Notes: a model not told the origin generated them from the sequence alone. A DNA stretch of 64,000 nt from Sclerotiophoma versabilis (GCA_012274445.1 JAAROD010000087.1:558001-622000); one strand, 5' to 3'. Shown: positions 22,709 through 34,700, counted from the stretch's first letter. Numbers and translations: made by a program.

Positions 22709-23623
22709 TTAGATCTTGCACAAGGTCTGTAGTGTTTCTTTAGTGCTTGCTGATGTGTCCTTGATGAGTTTGATGATCTGCTTAAACCTAGTTCCTGTCA
22801 GCTTATGTAGCGGAAAGTTGCAGACGGCATGTATGAGGTTCACTCACTCTGGCGTTCCCGCATCTCCAACAGCTTCATATATGAAGCTCTCGCTGGTTGT
22901 CACAATCGCACCCTCGTGCCTCAGCCTAGCCAGAGCAATAGGCACCTCTTCCTTGTTGCAGCTGCTCACGCCATCGGCAATGACATAGACTTTATGGCCG
23001 GCGCGTAGAAGATCAATTGTGGTTTGTGTGACGCAGATGTGGCTTTCGATGCCTACGATGATGGCGGAGATGGGTCCGTTCGCGCGGAGGGGATCGAGGG
23101 CTTTCTGAACCTCTGGAGTACTGTGGAGCATTAGTGAGATGTACGGCAGTACAACGACTGACGGTATCTGACATACATCATGGAGAAGAGCGTCTTGTCT
23201 GCGTGAACAAGGGTCTGCACGCCCTCTGGCGCATCCAGCTGGAGTTCAGGACATGTCTCCCCAAGTCGAGCTTTGTTTTGTGTGGTAGCAAAGACTGGAA
23301 TGTTCAAGATGTGGCCTGTGTGTGAGGGTGAGTGAGTGTTCTGTGGCTGCAGCCACAATCTAAATTCCAACAGACACGTCTGATGTATGACCGGAGGGCA
23401 ACATACTGGCTTTCAGAAGCTTCTGTGTGGTTGCAACGACTTTGGGGAACTCGTAGATCGCAGGCCGAAACTTTTCCTGCAAGTCGCAAACACTGACGGG
23501 GCATCAATAGGGTATGAGGGCAGAATGTAGGATGCGTACAAGAGAGCGGGGTTTGCTGCGTCACTGTCAGTCTTGTTAGACCGGACCGCCCTCAAGAAGC
23601 CTACCAATGCGTTGCTGCACCAT
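22709..23623 (-). CDS. Isochorismatase-family cysteine hydrolase
   Basis: Six exons join in one frame: 23623-23605, 23555-23540 (only 16 nt), 23492-23407, 23315-23177, 23120-22848 and 22787-22709, giving 203 residues. The start reads MVQQRIANPALFVCDLQEKF; the Asp of the catalytic triad is in VCDLQ. The nucleophile motif is VGIESHICVTQT with the family Cys. These are marks of the small isochorismatase-like hydrolases (mitochondrial ISOC1/ISOC2-like), whose substrates are mostly unknown. The 16-nt second exon and the 91-nt intron at 23316-23406 are unusual but needed to keep the motif in frame. The product should be soluble; a role in nicotinamide or isochorismate turnover would be speculative. 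Confidence 0.87.
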
Positions 23624-25081
23624 TGTGGTGGATATCGGTCTGCGAGTTATACGATTGGTACTTCTGTACAACTGCAGAACGCGTGGCTGCAGAAGGCGCG
23701 GCATGGTGATGCTCTTGCGCTTCCTTCTGTATCCGGTGTAGTGCGAGACCTCGGCAAGCGCACCCAAGACTGCATCATGGTTCCTGAAAGTCGGCGGTCC
23801 GTGTGCAGCCCACAAGCCACGGCGGCTGCTTGGAAACAGACCCGCTGCGAGCGACTGCCCTCAGATTGCCCCAATCTATTCGCGAGCGACGTCATGCGGA
23901 GCTGATTGGCTAGCGGAACAGTCGACCTAGAGGAACAGGGCCAACGGAACGGCAGTAAGCACCGGAGTGTCCCTGCAGCAGCTCGCCCATGTGTGAGGCG
24001 CCGGGTTGACTGCTCCTTAGTCACTCCGCTGAGCACTGTGGAGGCTGTCAATCTACTCCGAAACGGCAATGGCTGCACGGTCGTGTGGGCCCATATAAGA
24101 CAGACACGCTCAGCTGTCACCGTGTTCTGGCTGGTCGGTCAGCACTTCTATTTCCGAGCGTCATCCAGTCCGAGGAGGGTGCAAAAGTGCTTGGGACAGC
24201 CGTCAAAGACGAAGAACGTGGCAGTGACAGTGCCGTTACAACGAGTGATGTCAGCAATTGACTGATGTCCAAATCAGGGTACCTGTGCGGTGAAGAGCCA
24301 GCGCAACCGGCATGTCATGTGAAGCAGAAACAATGTAAATCAGCCCCTTGGTGGAGGCTACTAGGTATTCGTTGTGAGAAGCAGCCAACGGCCATGTCAG
24401 GAACGGTGAGGCTGGCTGGCCCTCCGCTGTTCACTTTTTGAAGACGCGCGGAGAAATCGGTCGTGGTCGGAGCGATATCTGTCTCGTACTTGAACACAGC
24501 CGTGCTCAGAGTCTCCCGGCAGCGACCGTGAACAGATTGCTCGGTCGAAACGGCGCCCCTGTCACGCCTCTTGGGTGTGGAGGTAACGGACACGCCCATC
24601 CCATATCGTCCTAGCTGAGAAAGCGAGCGCGGGCCCTGTGCATTCATCCCTCTTTGGCCGCGCTTTTGGCCAATTCCATAGTGCACGACCTGCCTTTTAC
24701 GCACTGCACACGCTCTCTCTCGTTGCTGTGCTTCCCCCTCACGCTCCACCCCGTGCATTGCTTTGTCCCCGGCAGCCACCTCTGCAGCTATTTCCCCCGT
24801 GTTCGCCGAGAGCAAGCCTCCCGCGGCGCCGAATCACAGCGAGCAAACCGTCTCGACTCCACCGCAGGGGTTCGACTAGAAGTCACTTCCGCTCGACGAC
24901 ACTTCGCACGCGTGCCTTCACCGCGCTACGGAGACAGACTGCTGGAGTTGCCACTGGCGATCGTCACAGCGTGCATAGCGTACATTGAGCACGAGCATCC
25001 CGAGCCCCTCCTCGCATTCTCGCAGTGCACAGCGACCGCCTCTACTACGCCCGCCCTGGGAACACGAAACGCTGAAGTTTT
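23624..25081. other. Intergenic region and long 5' leader
   Basis: About 1.46 kb. The last 450 bp (24640-25081) are C/T-rich and probably transcribed leader of the nucleotidyltransferase gene. ORFs in this block show no family signal. Confidence 0.4.
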
Positions 25082-28000
25082 ATGAGCGACCGCCGCCACG
25101 CCAGCGCTGCCTATCTCTACGCTCCATATCCACTAGCCACTGCTGTCCATCCAGCCCACCGCCAAATCCAAGGACGCGTTCCCCGACTCGTCGTGCAATC
25201 TCCCTCCACCACCATTCCAGTCCAGCGCTGGCCTCCACTGCAGTACTCGTGCTCCCCGCTGAACCCGCTGCATTCGCTCAAGCAGCACCACCACCCCCAC
25301 ACATTGCCCTCGCCCCAGCCGCTGCATCCATTCTTGCAGCTCGCGCGCATCGACGAAGTGCAGTCCTACGCCTCGACCGCCACGCCTTCGCCCACCACCG
25401 CCGTCATCGTGTCTCCGCACTACAGCCCGCCACCTGAGCGGGAAGAGCTCCGTTCTCTGAAGCACAAGTCCTTCGTCAAGACGGCGCTCACGCGTCAGCA
25501 GCTCGATGGGCATAGAGAGCAGGCGTCCAGCGTGCACTCCAGCGCGCCTAAGATGACCCCAAATGAGTTGCGGAATAGCAACTCCACGGCGAGCAAACGA
25601 GACGATGCCAACACCACGCCCCAGCGCCTCCAGCGGCCCCCCATTGATTCGCACCACTCGAATTCGGTGCCTTCGACACCCCTGCAGCTTGCCCGCAAGT
25701 ACGAGTCGCGCTCGCGCTCACCGTCTCCCAACAGCGGCTTGGGCAGCCACTCACCGCGCTCTGTATCGTCCGAGGCCAACAGCACCATGCCAACGTTGCG
25801 TCTGGGGCGGCCCTTCAAGTGCAAGTACGAGACAAACGTCGGATCGCTAGGGCGGCGACGAATGCCATATGAATCCTCTGAGATTCTCGACCAGGCGAAA
25901 GAGGAGCCTAAGAAGACATTGGATCCTCACGAAGATGATAAGCTTAGCGGTGATATGCGCGAATTGTACGACCGGTTACAGCCGAGCCTAGAGAATACCC
26001 GCAAACGCGACCGGTTCGTGCAGAAGGTGCAACATATACTCGAAACCGAATTTCCCGGAAACTTATCCAAGGTCCTCGTCTTCGGCTCTTCAGGCAACAT
26101 GTTGTACACTACGGACAGTGATGGTGAGATCATCGCGCTATTGTTTTTCTGTGTATGAATTTGTGCTGATGCTTTCAACAGTCGATATTTGTATACAAAC
26201 GCCCATGACTTCGCTGGAAGAGATGCATCCGCTTGCCGAGGCCCTCGATAAACGTATGCTTCCCAAAAACCAGGCGCTTACAACATGCTGACATACATTC
26301 TAGATGGCATGCAACGCGTAGTCTGTATACCACAGGCCAAGGTCCGGATAGTAAAAGTCTGGGACCCCGAATTGGAACTTGCCTGCGACATGAACGTGAA
26401 CAATGTAGCTGCGCTCGAGAACACGCGAATGATCAGGACCTATATTCAGATCGATGACCGTGTACGACCATTGGCCATGATCATCAAACACTGGACGAAG
26501 CAGCGTCTTCTCAATGATGCTGGTATCGGCGGTACTATCAGCTCGTATACTTGGATTTGCTTGATCATAAATTTTCTTCAGACTCGGGATCCGCCAATCC
26601 TGCCGGCACTACATAGCCTACCTTTTCGAGAGACCGACAGGACCACAGGCCAGCCATCGCACTCTGGCTTCGCTGACGATGTCGATAAACTTCGGGGGTT
26701 TGGGGATGCGAACAAAGAAACTGTCGGCCACCTACTGTTCCATTTTTTTCGATTGTATGGATACGAGGTAGACTACGAAAAAGAGGCCATATCAGTCCGG
26801 CAAGGGAAACGCATTCCGAGAGAAGAAAAGGGCTGGCATCCAGGTGGTGGGCAGAAGGAAGGCACAAATCGACTATGTGTTGAGGAGCCGTTCAATATCG
26901 AGCGCAACCTTGGTAATTCTGCGGATGATTACGCTTGGCATGGACTACATCTGGAAATTCGACGAGCGTTCGACCTACTCGCTGATGGACAGCAGCTTGA
27001 CAAAGCGTGCGAACAATTTCAGTTCCCTGCTGAGGGGAAGCCCAATCCCCTGCTCTTTCAGAAACCGACTTCGAAAAAGACCACACTCACCTCCAGTGTA
27101 CCTATACGAAGCAGTCGAGGTGGGTCAAGTCATCGAGGTGGAAGAGGCGGATTTAGCACGAAAGGGCAACACAACAATGGCAGCCGCAGGTCCTCTGGTA
27201 GCCAGCCTTTTGCTCAAGGGCGACCTGGTTTCTTGCACAGTCCACCGATTCAGCATGGCTCCGGTCAGGAGTACTTTACCGTCCCTCGAGGCATTCACGA
27301 TCAGTTGCATGATCAGCTATATCAGCAATATCAGATGCTTGAGATGCAGTCAAACTCGTTACGCGCTCAACTCGCTGCACAACAGCACGCTCAGCAAGCG
27401 CACCGTGCGGCTCAAATGCATGCGCATGCAGTCGCACAGGCACAAGCACAACACTATGTGCCTAACGGCTCGAACGGATCTCCGCAGCAGTCTCCATACG
27501 TTAATGGAAGATCAAGCCCTAGATTGGCCGAGCTTGGCATTCCACCGAACGCTCTTCCACAAGGGTTTATGTACCCGTATCCTGGATTCTTCAGCACACA
27601 GCATCCGAATGCTGCTCCTCAAGATTCAGTGCGAACAAATCCATCTTCTCCATCATTGAGCAACAGCATGCCTGGAGCGCGTCGAGTCGTCCACCGGGCC
27701 TCCAACGCCAGCGATACTAGTATCAACCGCTCTCAGTCACAACCTGCCCGTGGAATGCCACAGCAGCCTATATTGGCCAGCTATCCTCCGATGCCTCAAT
27801 TCTACGACCCTACAACACTCGGCGGATACCCTATCGCACGGTCGTCTCAGGATACACCCGAAACGCAATCAACCTCGGACACCCAATCAAGCCCTCCTTC
27901 GAACAGTGCTGAGCCCGCAGGCTCATTACTTTCCAGCACACCGAAGGAGTATGTGGGTTATTACGTCGCTGAGCAGCCTCCAGTGCGGTCACTTCAAGAA

Positions 28001-29083
28001 TATGCTGTTGGTGCGATACCATCGTTCAGCGAGTTGGCGCAAAGAAAGAAACGAGTCTCACAAGAGATCACTCAGCCCTTGCTTAATACTGCTCTGCGGC
28101 GAGTATCTCGCTCACCCTCTCCTCTTCGCGGGCACGTTCGAAACGAATCGAAAGAACCACCACTAGCTCTGCCAGTCAATGAACAACGCAAGGCTCGCGT
28201 GGATTCGGTTCGCCCGCCTCCCGATCTTGGGCCTGTAATTGTAAACGGCTCCTTCCCAATGCCGCCTCGTGATCAGTTCAGAAACGGACTGGCAGACGTT
28301 GCTCCCATGACGAATAACCTTGGTTCTTCAGCCATTGGTGCCTACAATAGTCAACAGGGCTTGCCACAGAACACACAACAGCAGATTAAAGAACTCCAGG
28401 CTCGACAACAGCTCGTACTTGAGGAGATGCAGAGACAAAGCGCAGCGAATTTGATGAGCAGCCCGATCGTCAACGGTTCGACGAAAGGCCATTCTCCTGT
28501 TGGCGCCAATGATCTGATACGTGTGCCTAGCGAGGATCGACAGCCCTTCCCAGACGTATCAGAAGACATCATGAACTTCGACGCTAAGAAGGACCAACAT
28601 ACCCACATCAAGGATGCATCTCCGAAGCGGGATCTTCCTCCATGGCGGGCCACTGCACTGCCAAACGGCCTTTCTTCTTTGGATACAACAAATGCGCCTC
28701 GTGCCCCACCCCAAGAGATCAAGACTGCCAACCTACCGTTGCTGTCGCCGGTATTTGAGAAGCGTACGCCTTCGCCGACTGCCAATAGGCAATCAGAGAA
28801 CAACAAGCCGGCGAACGGTACCAAGGGTCACATCAAAGATCACCATCAGCAGAGTCGTCGAGCATCGCTACCAAAGCAATCAGCTCCTAACAGGGATAAT
28901 GGTCGCAACGCCCAGAGCAAATCCAATGACAAGAGCCAGAAGTCAAGCTCGACCGCTAACAATGCTGGTCCATGGCAAAATCCACCAGGTCGAAGGAAGA
29001 AAAACAACCGGAAGAAGACGCCAGAGCAGAAATCAACAGGCGAGCCATTACCCACCAACATATCAGAGCGTAAAGGGGGTTAG
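25082..29083 (+). CDS. Cid1/CutA-type RNA nucleotidyltransferase
   Basis: Exons 25082-26123, 26182-26253 and 26304-29083 give 1297 residues. The catalytic palm motif FGSSGNMLYTTDSDVDICI crosses the first splice joint: GS plus two Asp are restored exactly by splicing. Downstream are ACDMNVNNVAALENTRMI, the third Asp region, and the PAP/25A-associated domain (LIINFLQTRDPPILPAL to HLLFHFFRLYGYEVDY). These identify a non-canonical poly(A)/poly(U) polymerase that tags mRNA 3' ends; Aspergillus CutA is a likely relative. The remaining roughly 800 residues are Gln/Ser/Pro-rich and basic at the end. The true start could be the ATG at 25553, since the first 157 residues are low complexity. Confidence 0.85.
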
Positions 29084-30840
29084 AGACCTACTGTCGGTAC
29101 CGCTGCATGCTCGGTTGGGACCAGTTTGTGGCTCCCTCCAGCTTGTGTTCTACATAAGATGGCACCACACTGACTGGATGTGGAACGGGAATGAGCGCGG
29201 CTGTTGTCGATAAATTGTTCCAGCGTTGTGCTCTGCCACAGTGAGCCACTGGCATCGAGAGTGAGCCATCGGGAGCGAGGCGCGCTGCATGCCACCGAAA
29301 TCATTGCAAGGAGCAGAACGGTGCATCGTTCCCATCGGAAGGCCGCGAAGGCCTGCGAGAGCTGGTGATTTCAAGGGAGTGCTAAGCTCCACCTTGCCAT
29401 TCCTAGGTCCTCCCTGGTCAGTATCAGGGCACCTTGCTTTCTTTTTTGTCATTAAAGGTTGGCTTACATCATCTATTCACTTGCACGCATGCATGCTCAT
29501 TTGGTTTTTGGCATTATCTGGAGTTCTATCGCATTTTGCCCTGTTTCGTTCGGTGCTTTGGGTTTTTTTATGAATACACAAGCGTTTCCTGTCGCATTTG
29601 TCCTGGTTTGAAAGGGAATGAAACTATCACGGGCTGGCTCTCTCTGATGTTATGACGGAAGACGATGTATAGATAAAAGAGCAGCGATGAGACGGTGTTA
29701 CAACAACACGTAGTGTATGAGGCACATGACCTCCCGCCGTCGAATAGAAAGAATAAGAGAAATTGTTAAATGCAATCGGATTTTCAAAGTCTGAATGGAA
29801 GAGTATTGTACTTGATGGGTATGCCTCCACGGCAGGCCCGGAAGGTGCGCTAGGGTGATACGGAAGTAACTTCCGTAGTGTGGCCGAAGTCATGCACGAT
29901 CTTCCACAGTTTCCCAACGCATCTCACCCCACCATGCCTAAACATCGCCGTTGTACGCTTCACACTGGTTGTGACAATCAACCATTAGCTGTGTCTGCAA
30001 TATGTTCGCAAAAGTCATAGCAATGAACGAGTACGATGGAAATAATCTTGGGTGATCTGGCTCGAATCTGCTGGAACGTGCTCACGCTTCCACAGGCTGT
30101 TTGATAGATGCTCTGCAAGCCACAGGGATGCAAGCCCAGGTATCCCTGGAGGTTGATCAAGAAGACAATCCAAACCTTCCGATGGCTGTCGTACCCATCA
30201 GTGATTGCGAACAGACTCTCGTTCACCTGCCACGTATCCTCCAGCGCGACGTTTGAGCAGCAACTGCGCAACGACATCATTCAATAATTCCACTTCGGCC
30301 ACGGCTGTGGCACAGGCGGCACAGGCGGCAGAAGCCGCCAACAAGCCGTGATATCATTCACCGCCAAGCGGCCAAATAGGGCTTAGCAAAGCTTATGCCT
30401 TGACGCTGTGAGGCATTTTGTCGCACTAAAAGGCTTGATTTGCTTAGCTAGAGTATACACCCTTGTCAGCCTGAAAGGCCGAAGCGCTATATGTAAGATG
30501 ACCAGCAACAGGCCAATGAGATGGGTCCAACTGTTGACATGTACCAGCTCAGCCACTTAAACCTACGTTAGTTTGATTGCACAGGCGTTGCAATCCTGAG
30601 TGATCGGCCCAATGAAAGCATAGTAAGGGGTATGAGGCGGTGCAACTAAGGCTTTGAGCCAGTCATACAGCTCATCTGGCCGTAGGTCTTGTCACTGAAG
30701 ATGCAGGTCTCATGGTCCGAGTCTTACAGACAGGGTCGGCTTGCGCGGACGGCCGTGGCTGGCGCCAGTGATGACGACGGTGTCGTGGCTTTACCTGCTC
30801 CGGTGTGCTGGTGCTGATCGCCAGTATTCTCAGTGTTGGA
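29084..30840. other. Long intergenic region
   Basis: About 1.75 kb with no gene I can support. Contains a nested inverted repeat at 30300-30350 (reported separately). The small ORFs lack start context and motifs. Confidence 0.4.
30300..30350. repeat. Nested hairpin with direct repeats
   Basis: The outer arms are CACGGCT (30300-30306) and AGCCGTG (30344-30350). Inside, CACAGGCGG occurs twice in tandem and GGCGGCAGAAGCCGCC forms a 6-bp stem with an AGAA loop. No gene reads through it. Confidence 0.6.
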
Positions 30841-30847
30841 TATAAAG
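30841..30847 (+). promoter_or_regulatory. TATA box of the Cys-rich small gene
   Basis: TATAAAG, 206 bp before the start codon at 31047. The distance fits once the probable 52-nt leader intron (30967-31018) is removed. Confidence 0.5.
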
Positions 30848-31046
30848 CCCTGCTGCTCCTTGCTAACAGGAATTATCTTCCCTTCACATCAAACTCTATT
30901 CCGTCAGCGCATCTCATCACACACATTACGCCGCACTACAACATCTTGTTAAACTTCTCGCATCCAGTACGCCATTCTAACATTCCAAAGTCACAGTCGC
31001 TGATATTAATCCCCGCAGACCCTAACGAACCGACATTCTTACCACC

Positions 31047-31163
31047 ATGCCTGCCAATGCCGCCTCCTCCATCTCTACCATCGTCAAGCCTAAGCCAATG
31101 GGTTGCGGAGAGTCCTGCGGCTGCTGCGGCTGCGAAGAATCCTGCTGGTGCACCGTCATGTAA
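31047..31163 (+). CDS. Metallothionein-like Cys-rich small protein (38 aa)
   Basis: The reading frame MPANAASSISTIVKPKPM ends in the 16-residue CGESCGCCGCEESCWC, followed by TVM. Seven cysteines in 16 residues, in CxxxC, CC, CxC and CxxxC spacings, match fungal copper metallothioneins in number. They would bind Cu(I) or Zn(II)/Cd(II) in the cytosol. Start context ACCACCATGC is good. Upstream there is a probable leader intron (30967-31018: GTACGC donor, GCTGAT branch, CGCAG acceptor) and a TATA box. The Trp between cysteines and the long Cys-free head are unusual. No signal peptide is present, which argues against a secreted effector. No sequence homologue can be checked here. Confidence 0.68.
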   Translation: MPANAASSISTIVKPKPMGCGESCGCCGCEESCWCTVM

Positions 31164-31831
31164 GAAGCTGGAGCGAAGAACAATACAAGAGGAATAGCCA
31201 TCAAATTATGGAGGATTAGCGGAGGCCATGAGCGATAACGATATCAATTCAACAATTATTCGACATCCGATTCTCTCATCAATTCCTTGTATCGTTCACC
31301 GAGAACACTGAATGTTATTCAGACCTGGGCCTCAAGCCTGGTTGAAATAGCTCAGGGGCCTGGATCTGCGCTGTCAGTCATCTTCTCATTGCCACTACTC
31401 ATTTCTCATTTATCTCTCCACGTCAACAACTGGTCGTCTTCGTATTCACTTTGATCTTTTGGTGGATCTGCAAGTACCCGGGAAGCTGTCGTCGGCGCCA
31501 ACATACTGTGTTCGAATTCGCTTGCTCCAGGTGTCCAATATCAACAGCGCAAACCAAATGTCAATTCTGGCATAACGGCCTGTATTTTTGAAGCACACTA
31601 CCTCCAATGAATTGATGTACAGCATCTTAGACTGGACCACTATCCCGAGGAGCAACTGCATCTGAGCGCGTTTCTACGCCAGGGTGACGTAATTGCGTCG
31701 TCGCAATAACACCAAAACATCAATTCTCGAAACTCGCAAATTTACAATCAGTACATATCCGTTCTTATTAACATTATCTCTACTTGCATTCCGAAGCGTT
31801 GTTACAACAGTACACTAAACAGTTAGCCGAA
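31164..31831. other. Intergenic region
   Basis: 670 bp with no coding signal; holds the 3' end of the Cys-rich gene and the promoter of the next dehydrogenase. Confidence 0.35.
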
Positions 31832-32829
31832 ATGCCACCGTACGTCTCACGGTCTGCTTTTAGCCGTGCTTCTCTACCACCATTCCTACGCTTCCAGATC
31901 CCTCAACGCTTTGCTCATACGCAACGCAGGACACTTCCAGAGTTCTCACTTGAGGGAAAGGTTGCAGTCGGTGAGTCAGCGCGCTGAATCCTGGTCTGTC
32001 AATCAAGCTAACAGTGCTGATAGTGACCGGGTAAACACCTGCCTACATCGGATACACCTTCAGTATCTTTAGCTAATGCTTTCAAAGCGCCTCTCAAGGA
32101 TTGGGCCAGCAAATCCTGAATGCCTTCACCCTCTCCGGGGCCCACGGGGCTGTAGTCGACTTGACACAAGACAGCGCTCAGAAGTCTGTCGAGCACCTCA
32201 TCCAGGAAGCCAAAGATGCTGGTCTCCAGGAACCGAAGCTGCACGCATATGAATGCGACACGTCATCCGAAGAAGGTGTCAAGTCAACCTGGGACAAGAT
32301 CGTTAAAGAATTCGGTAAAGTCGACATCCTCGTGACCAACGCTGGAATCACCGGAGGGGCACCTGCGGAAAACTACCCATACGAGGATTTCAAGAAAATG
32401 ATTGATGTCAATTTGACCGGCACTTTCCTCTTCGCTCGTACGGCCGGCAAGTGGTGGATTGACAACAAAGTCGACGGGCGAGTTCTCGTCGTATCGTCCA
32501 TGTCTGGGTCCATTGTCAACAGGCCCCAGAAGCAGTCTGCATACAACGCCAGCAAGGCTGCATCTGCACAGCTGATGAAATCGCTTGCTTCTGAGTGGGC
32601 TCCCTACGGTATTCGGGTTAACGCGCTGTCGCCAGGTTACATTCAGACGGAGGCGAACGAGGGTGAAGATATGAAAAAGCTGAGCAAGGTGTGGATCAGG
32701 GACATTCCCATGGCGAGAATTGCAAAGCCGGAAGAGTTCAGAGGAGCGGCGGTCTGGCTTGTCAGTGATGCGAGCAGCTATGTTACTGGCAGTGAGATCA
32801 TCGTGGATGGAGGGTACACGATCTGGTAA
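31832..32829 (+). CDS. SDR family dehydrogenase with mitochondrial-like leader
   Basis: Exons 31832-31970, 32024-32030 (7 nt) and 32088-32829 give 295 residues. The N-terminus (SRSAFSRASLPPFLRF...QRFAHTQRR) is basic, Ser/Arg-rich and free of acid residues, suggesting mitochondrial import. The Rossmann motif VTGASQGLG is assembled from all three exons. Active-site VSSMSG and YNASK are present, and the C-terminus IIVDGGYTIW is typical. Relatives include fungal polyol or ketose reductases (mannitol/arabinitol dehydrogenase, sorbose reductase), so a sugar-alcohol substrate is plausible but unproven. It converges with the gene ending at 32946. Confidence 0.87.
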
Positions 32830-32945
32830 AAGGGAGACCGGATGCCTCGCGCAGTCATTGAGCCACTGCGCCTATGCTCAAAGTCATACTCTGCTTAAAG
32901 AACGAAACCATCCTCAGCAAAACTCGTCTTTCACCGGTCTACCCA

Positions 32946-33647
32946 TCAGCTTTCGGCAAGCAATCGTCTTCCGGTCTCCACCATCTCCAAGTTCTCAATG
33001 ATGTTATGATCTGATCCTCTGACAGCCAAATGTGCCGTAAAAGCACCCAGCTCTTGACCCCGAATAGCCAAGCCACCTCCCAACAGATACGCCGCCGTCT
33101 TGTTGACAACCGTCTCACTCCCAATAAGCACTGCACCAGGCCTGATGATATGCGCGTCCCAGAACTCGCCATGTGCATCCGCGAACTCGAGCGTCTTGGT
33201 CTGCAAAAGGCCCTTCATGCGCCGCTGGTCGCCCAGAAAACACAACCAGCGTGACTGATCAGTTTCAGTCAATGCGCCTCCGAGGAGGATAAACCTGAAC
33301 TTGGACGAATCCCCGCGCCGCAGCCCCGAGGTAACAATCTGTCGTCCGAGGTGTTCCTGGAATGCCAGAGGATAATCGAAGTTCGCATCTTTTTCGTATT
33401 TGTACGTGCCCATTGCCCAGATCAACGCATCGGCATCTCGTATCAGGGACCATGTCGCATCCGTGACGGTATCCAGGGCGCCGAAGTCTGGAATAACGAC
33501 ATTTTGTACGCGTTCGTCAGATGTGTGTGGAGATGATAGTGGTCTGCGTGTTACTGCGACGATGTGCGTGATATCGCTGCGCTGTAGAGCTTGTTCGAAT
33601 ATCACGCCTCCAATGGACCCTGTCACACCCACAATCGCGATCTTCAT
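32946..33647 (-). CDS. NAD(P)-binding atypical SDR
   Basis: Intronless, 233 residues. Starts MKIAIVGVTGSIGG, the NmrA/TIP30-like nucleotide-binding motif. The second strand VAVTRRPLS has an Arg pair after it, often linked to NADP preference. Later segments (LIWAMGTYKYEKD, FILLGGALTETDQS, IIRPGAVLIGSE) fit the atypical SDR fold. There is no YxxxK active site, so it may be a redox sensor rather than an enzyme. Function unknown. Confidence 0.8.
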   Translation of the reverse strand: MKIAIVGVTGSIGGVIFEQALQRSDITHIVAVTRRPLSSPHTSDERVQNVVIPDFGALDTVTDATWSLIRDADALIWAMGTYKYEKDANFDYPLAFQEHLGRQIVTSGLRRGDSSKFRFILLGGALTETDQSRWLCFLGDQRRMKGLLQTKTLEFADAHGEFWDAHIIRPGAVLIGSETVVNKTAAYLLGGGLAIRGQELGAFTAHLAVRGSDHNIIENLEMVETGRRLLAES

Positions 33648-33870
33648 ACTGGGGATGAAAGCGCTGGGTTTCTAGGTTGAGGCTGGTATGCTTTTCGTGT
33701 GTAGGTGATCGGCAAGACGGTTGCAGGTGCTGGCCTTATAGTGAGCGACCATGTCCATTGCTGACCTGGCGGACGAAAGTCCGGGCGCGAGTAACGCATC
33801 GTAGCAGTCCGTGGTTAACGGTTGAGTCTCGCAGGGCTAGCGCGAGCGAACGGACGAACGTCACCGGGGG
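33648..33870. promoter_or_regulatory. Promoter region of the atypical SDR
   Basis: GC-richer flank between the SDR start and the AT-rich block. No defined element was recognised. Confidence 0.3.
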
Positions 33871-33879
33871 CATTTTATA

Positions 33880-34700
33880 CGTGTCGCAACAACATGCCAC
33901 AAACCAATTATAGCTTGAATTTAATTCATGTTATATCTAAACAACTAGTACAAGCAAAGGCTTTGTAAACTATTAGTATTCCGGTCACATTAAAAAAGCA
34001 ACTAATAAGTGTACACATCTAATCTACGAAGTCAAAGGAACATAACCGCGGTCTGGCGACTACGATGGCGTATCAGCACCGCTTCTGGCCTTAACTCCAA
34101 CTCAGCCTGTCAGCCCCTTCATGAATGCAGAAGCAAGCCTTACTGAGGCTACTACGAGTACTCTATACCATGACATAAGTGGGAATGAGGGGACATCTTT
34201 TACAGACGATTATTATGGATTTTTGGGCTAAATATGATAAAGAATTATACAAGGAATTTGATATGGTCTTCGACATCTAGAGGTAGAAACAAGTGGTTAG
34301 ATATATAAATCGTGGAATGGGACGGTTAGGCCTGATGGAAAGACGTCACAGTGCGCACTATTTTTACCTGTCGGTACTCAGAGAGTACATTGCTATATTT
34401 GGAAAGGAAAAAATAATATATTAGATCAGGGTTGCAGTGCGTCGATCGGTTGACGTAACTATTCAGCAAGCCATCTATTCCAACGACGATTTGGTGAAGA
34501 TTGTTGGACGGCAAGGGAATGCAACAGGCCTGCGTTTTGGAGCAGGGTGTGTATTCGAGCTTGTATACCGCTCTGCTGCTACTCGAAAACACGTCACGAT
34601 GAAACATAGGAGAAGTATGTTGAGCACTGATAGTCAATCTGATTTGAGAACGCAAAGTATTCTATAGCGTCCTTGATGGTCTGTCTGCGACCTTGGGTAT
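33880..34700. other. AT-rich gene-free block
   Basis: About 820 bp visibly richer in A/T than its surroundings, full of TTA/TAA and without a useful ORF. It may be an old repeat eroded by C-to-T mutation. No terminal repeats or target-site duplications were found by eye, so it is left unclassified. Confidence 0.45.

Noticed and set aside
24638..25437. Overlapping plus-strand ORFs upstream of the nucleotidyltransferase
   Set aside because: C-rich leader sequence gives long Pro/Ser/His frames in all phases; no motif or splice logic.
26844..27659. 271-codon plus-strand ORF inside the nucleotidyltransferase
   Set aside because: Alternative frame of a gene with clear catalytic domains; no support of its own.
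29978..30280. 100-codon minus-strand ORF
   Set aside because: Isolated, no motif, no flanking splice sites, and Cys/Ile-rich composition typical of chance frames.
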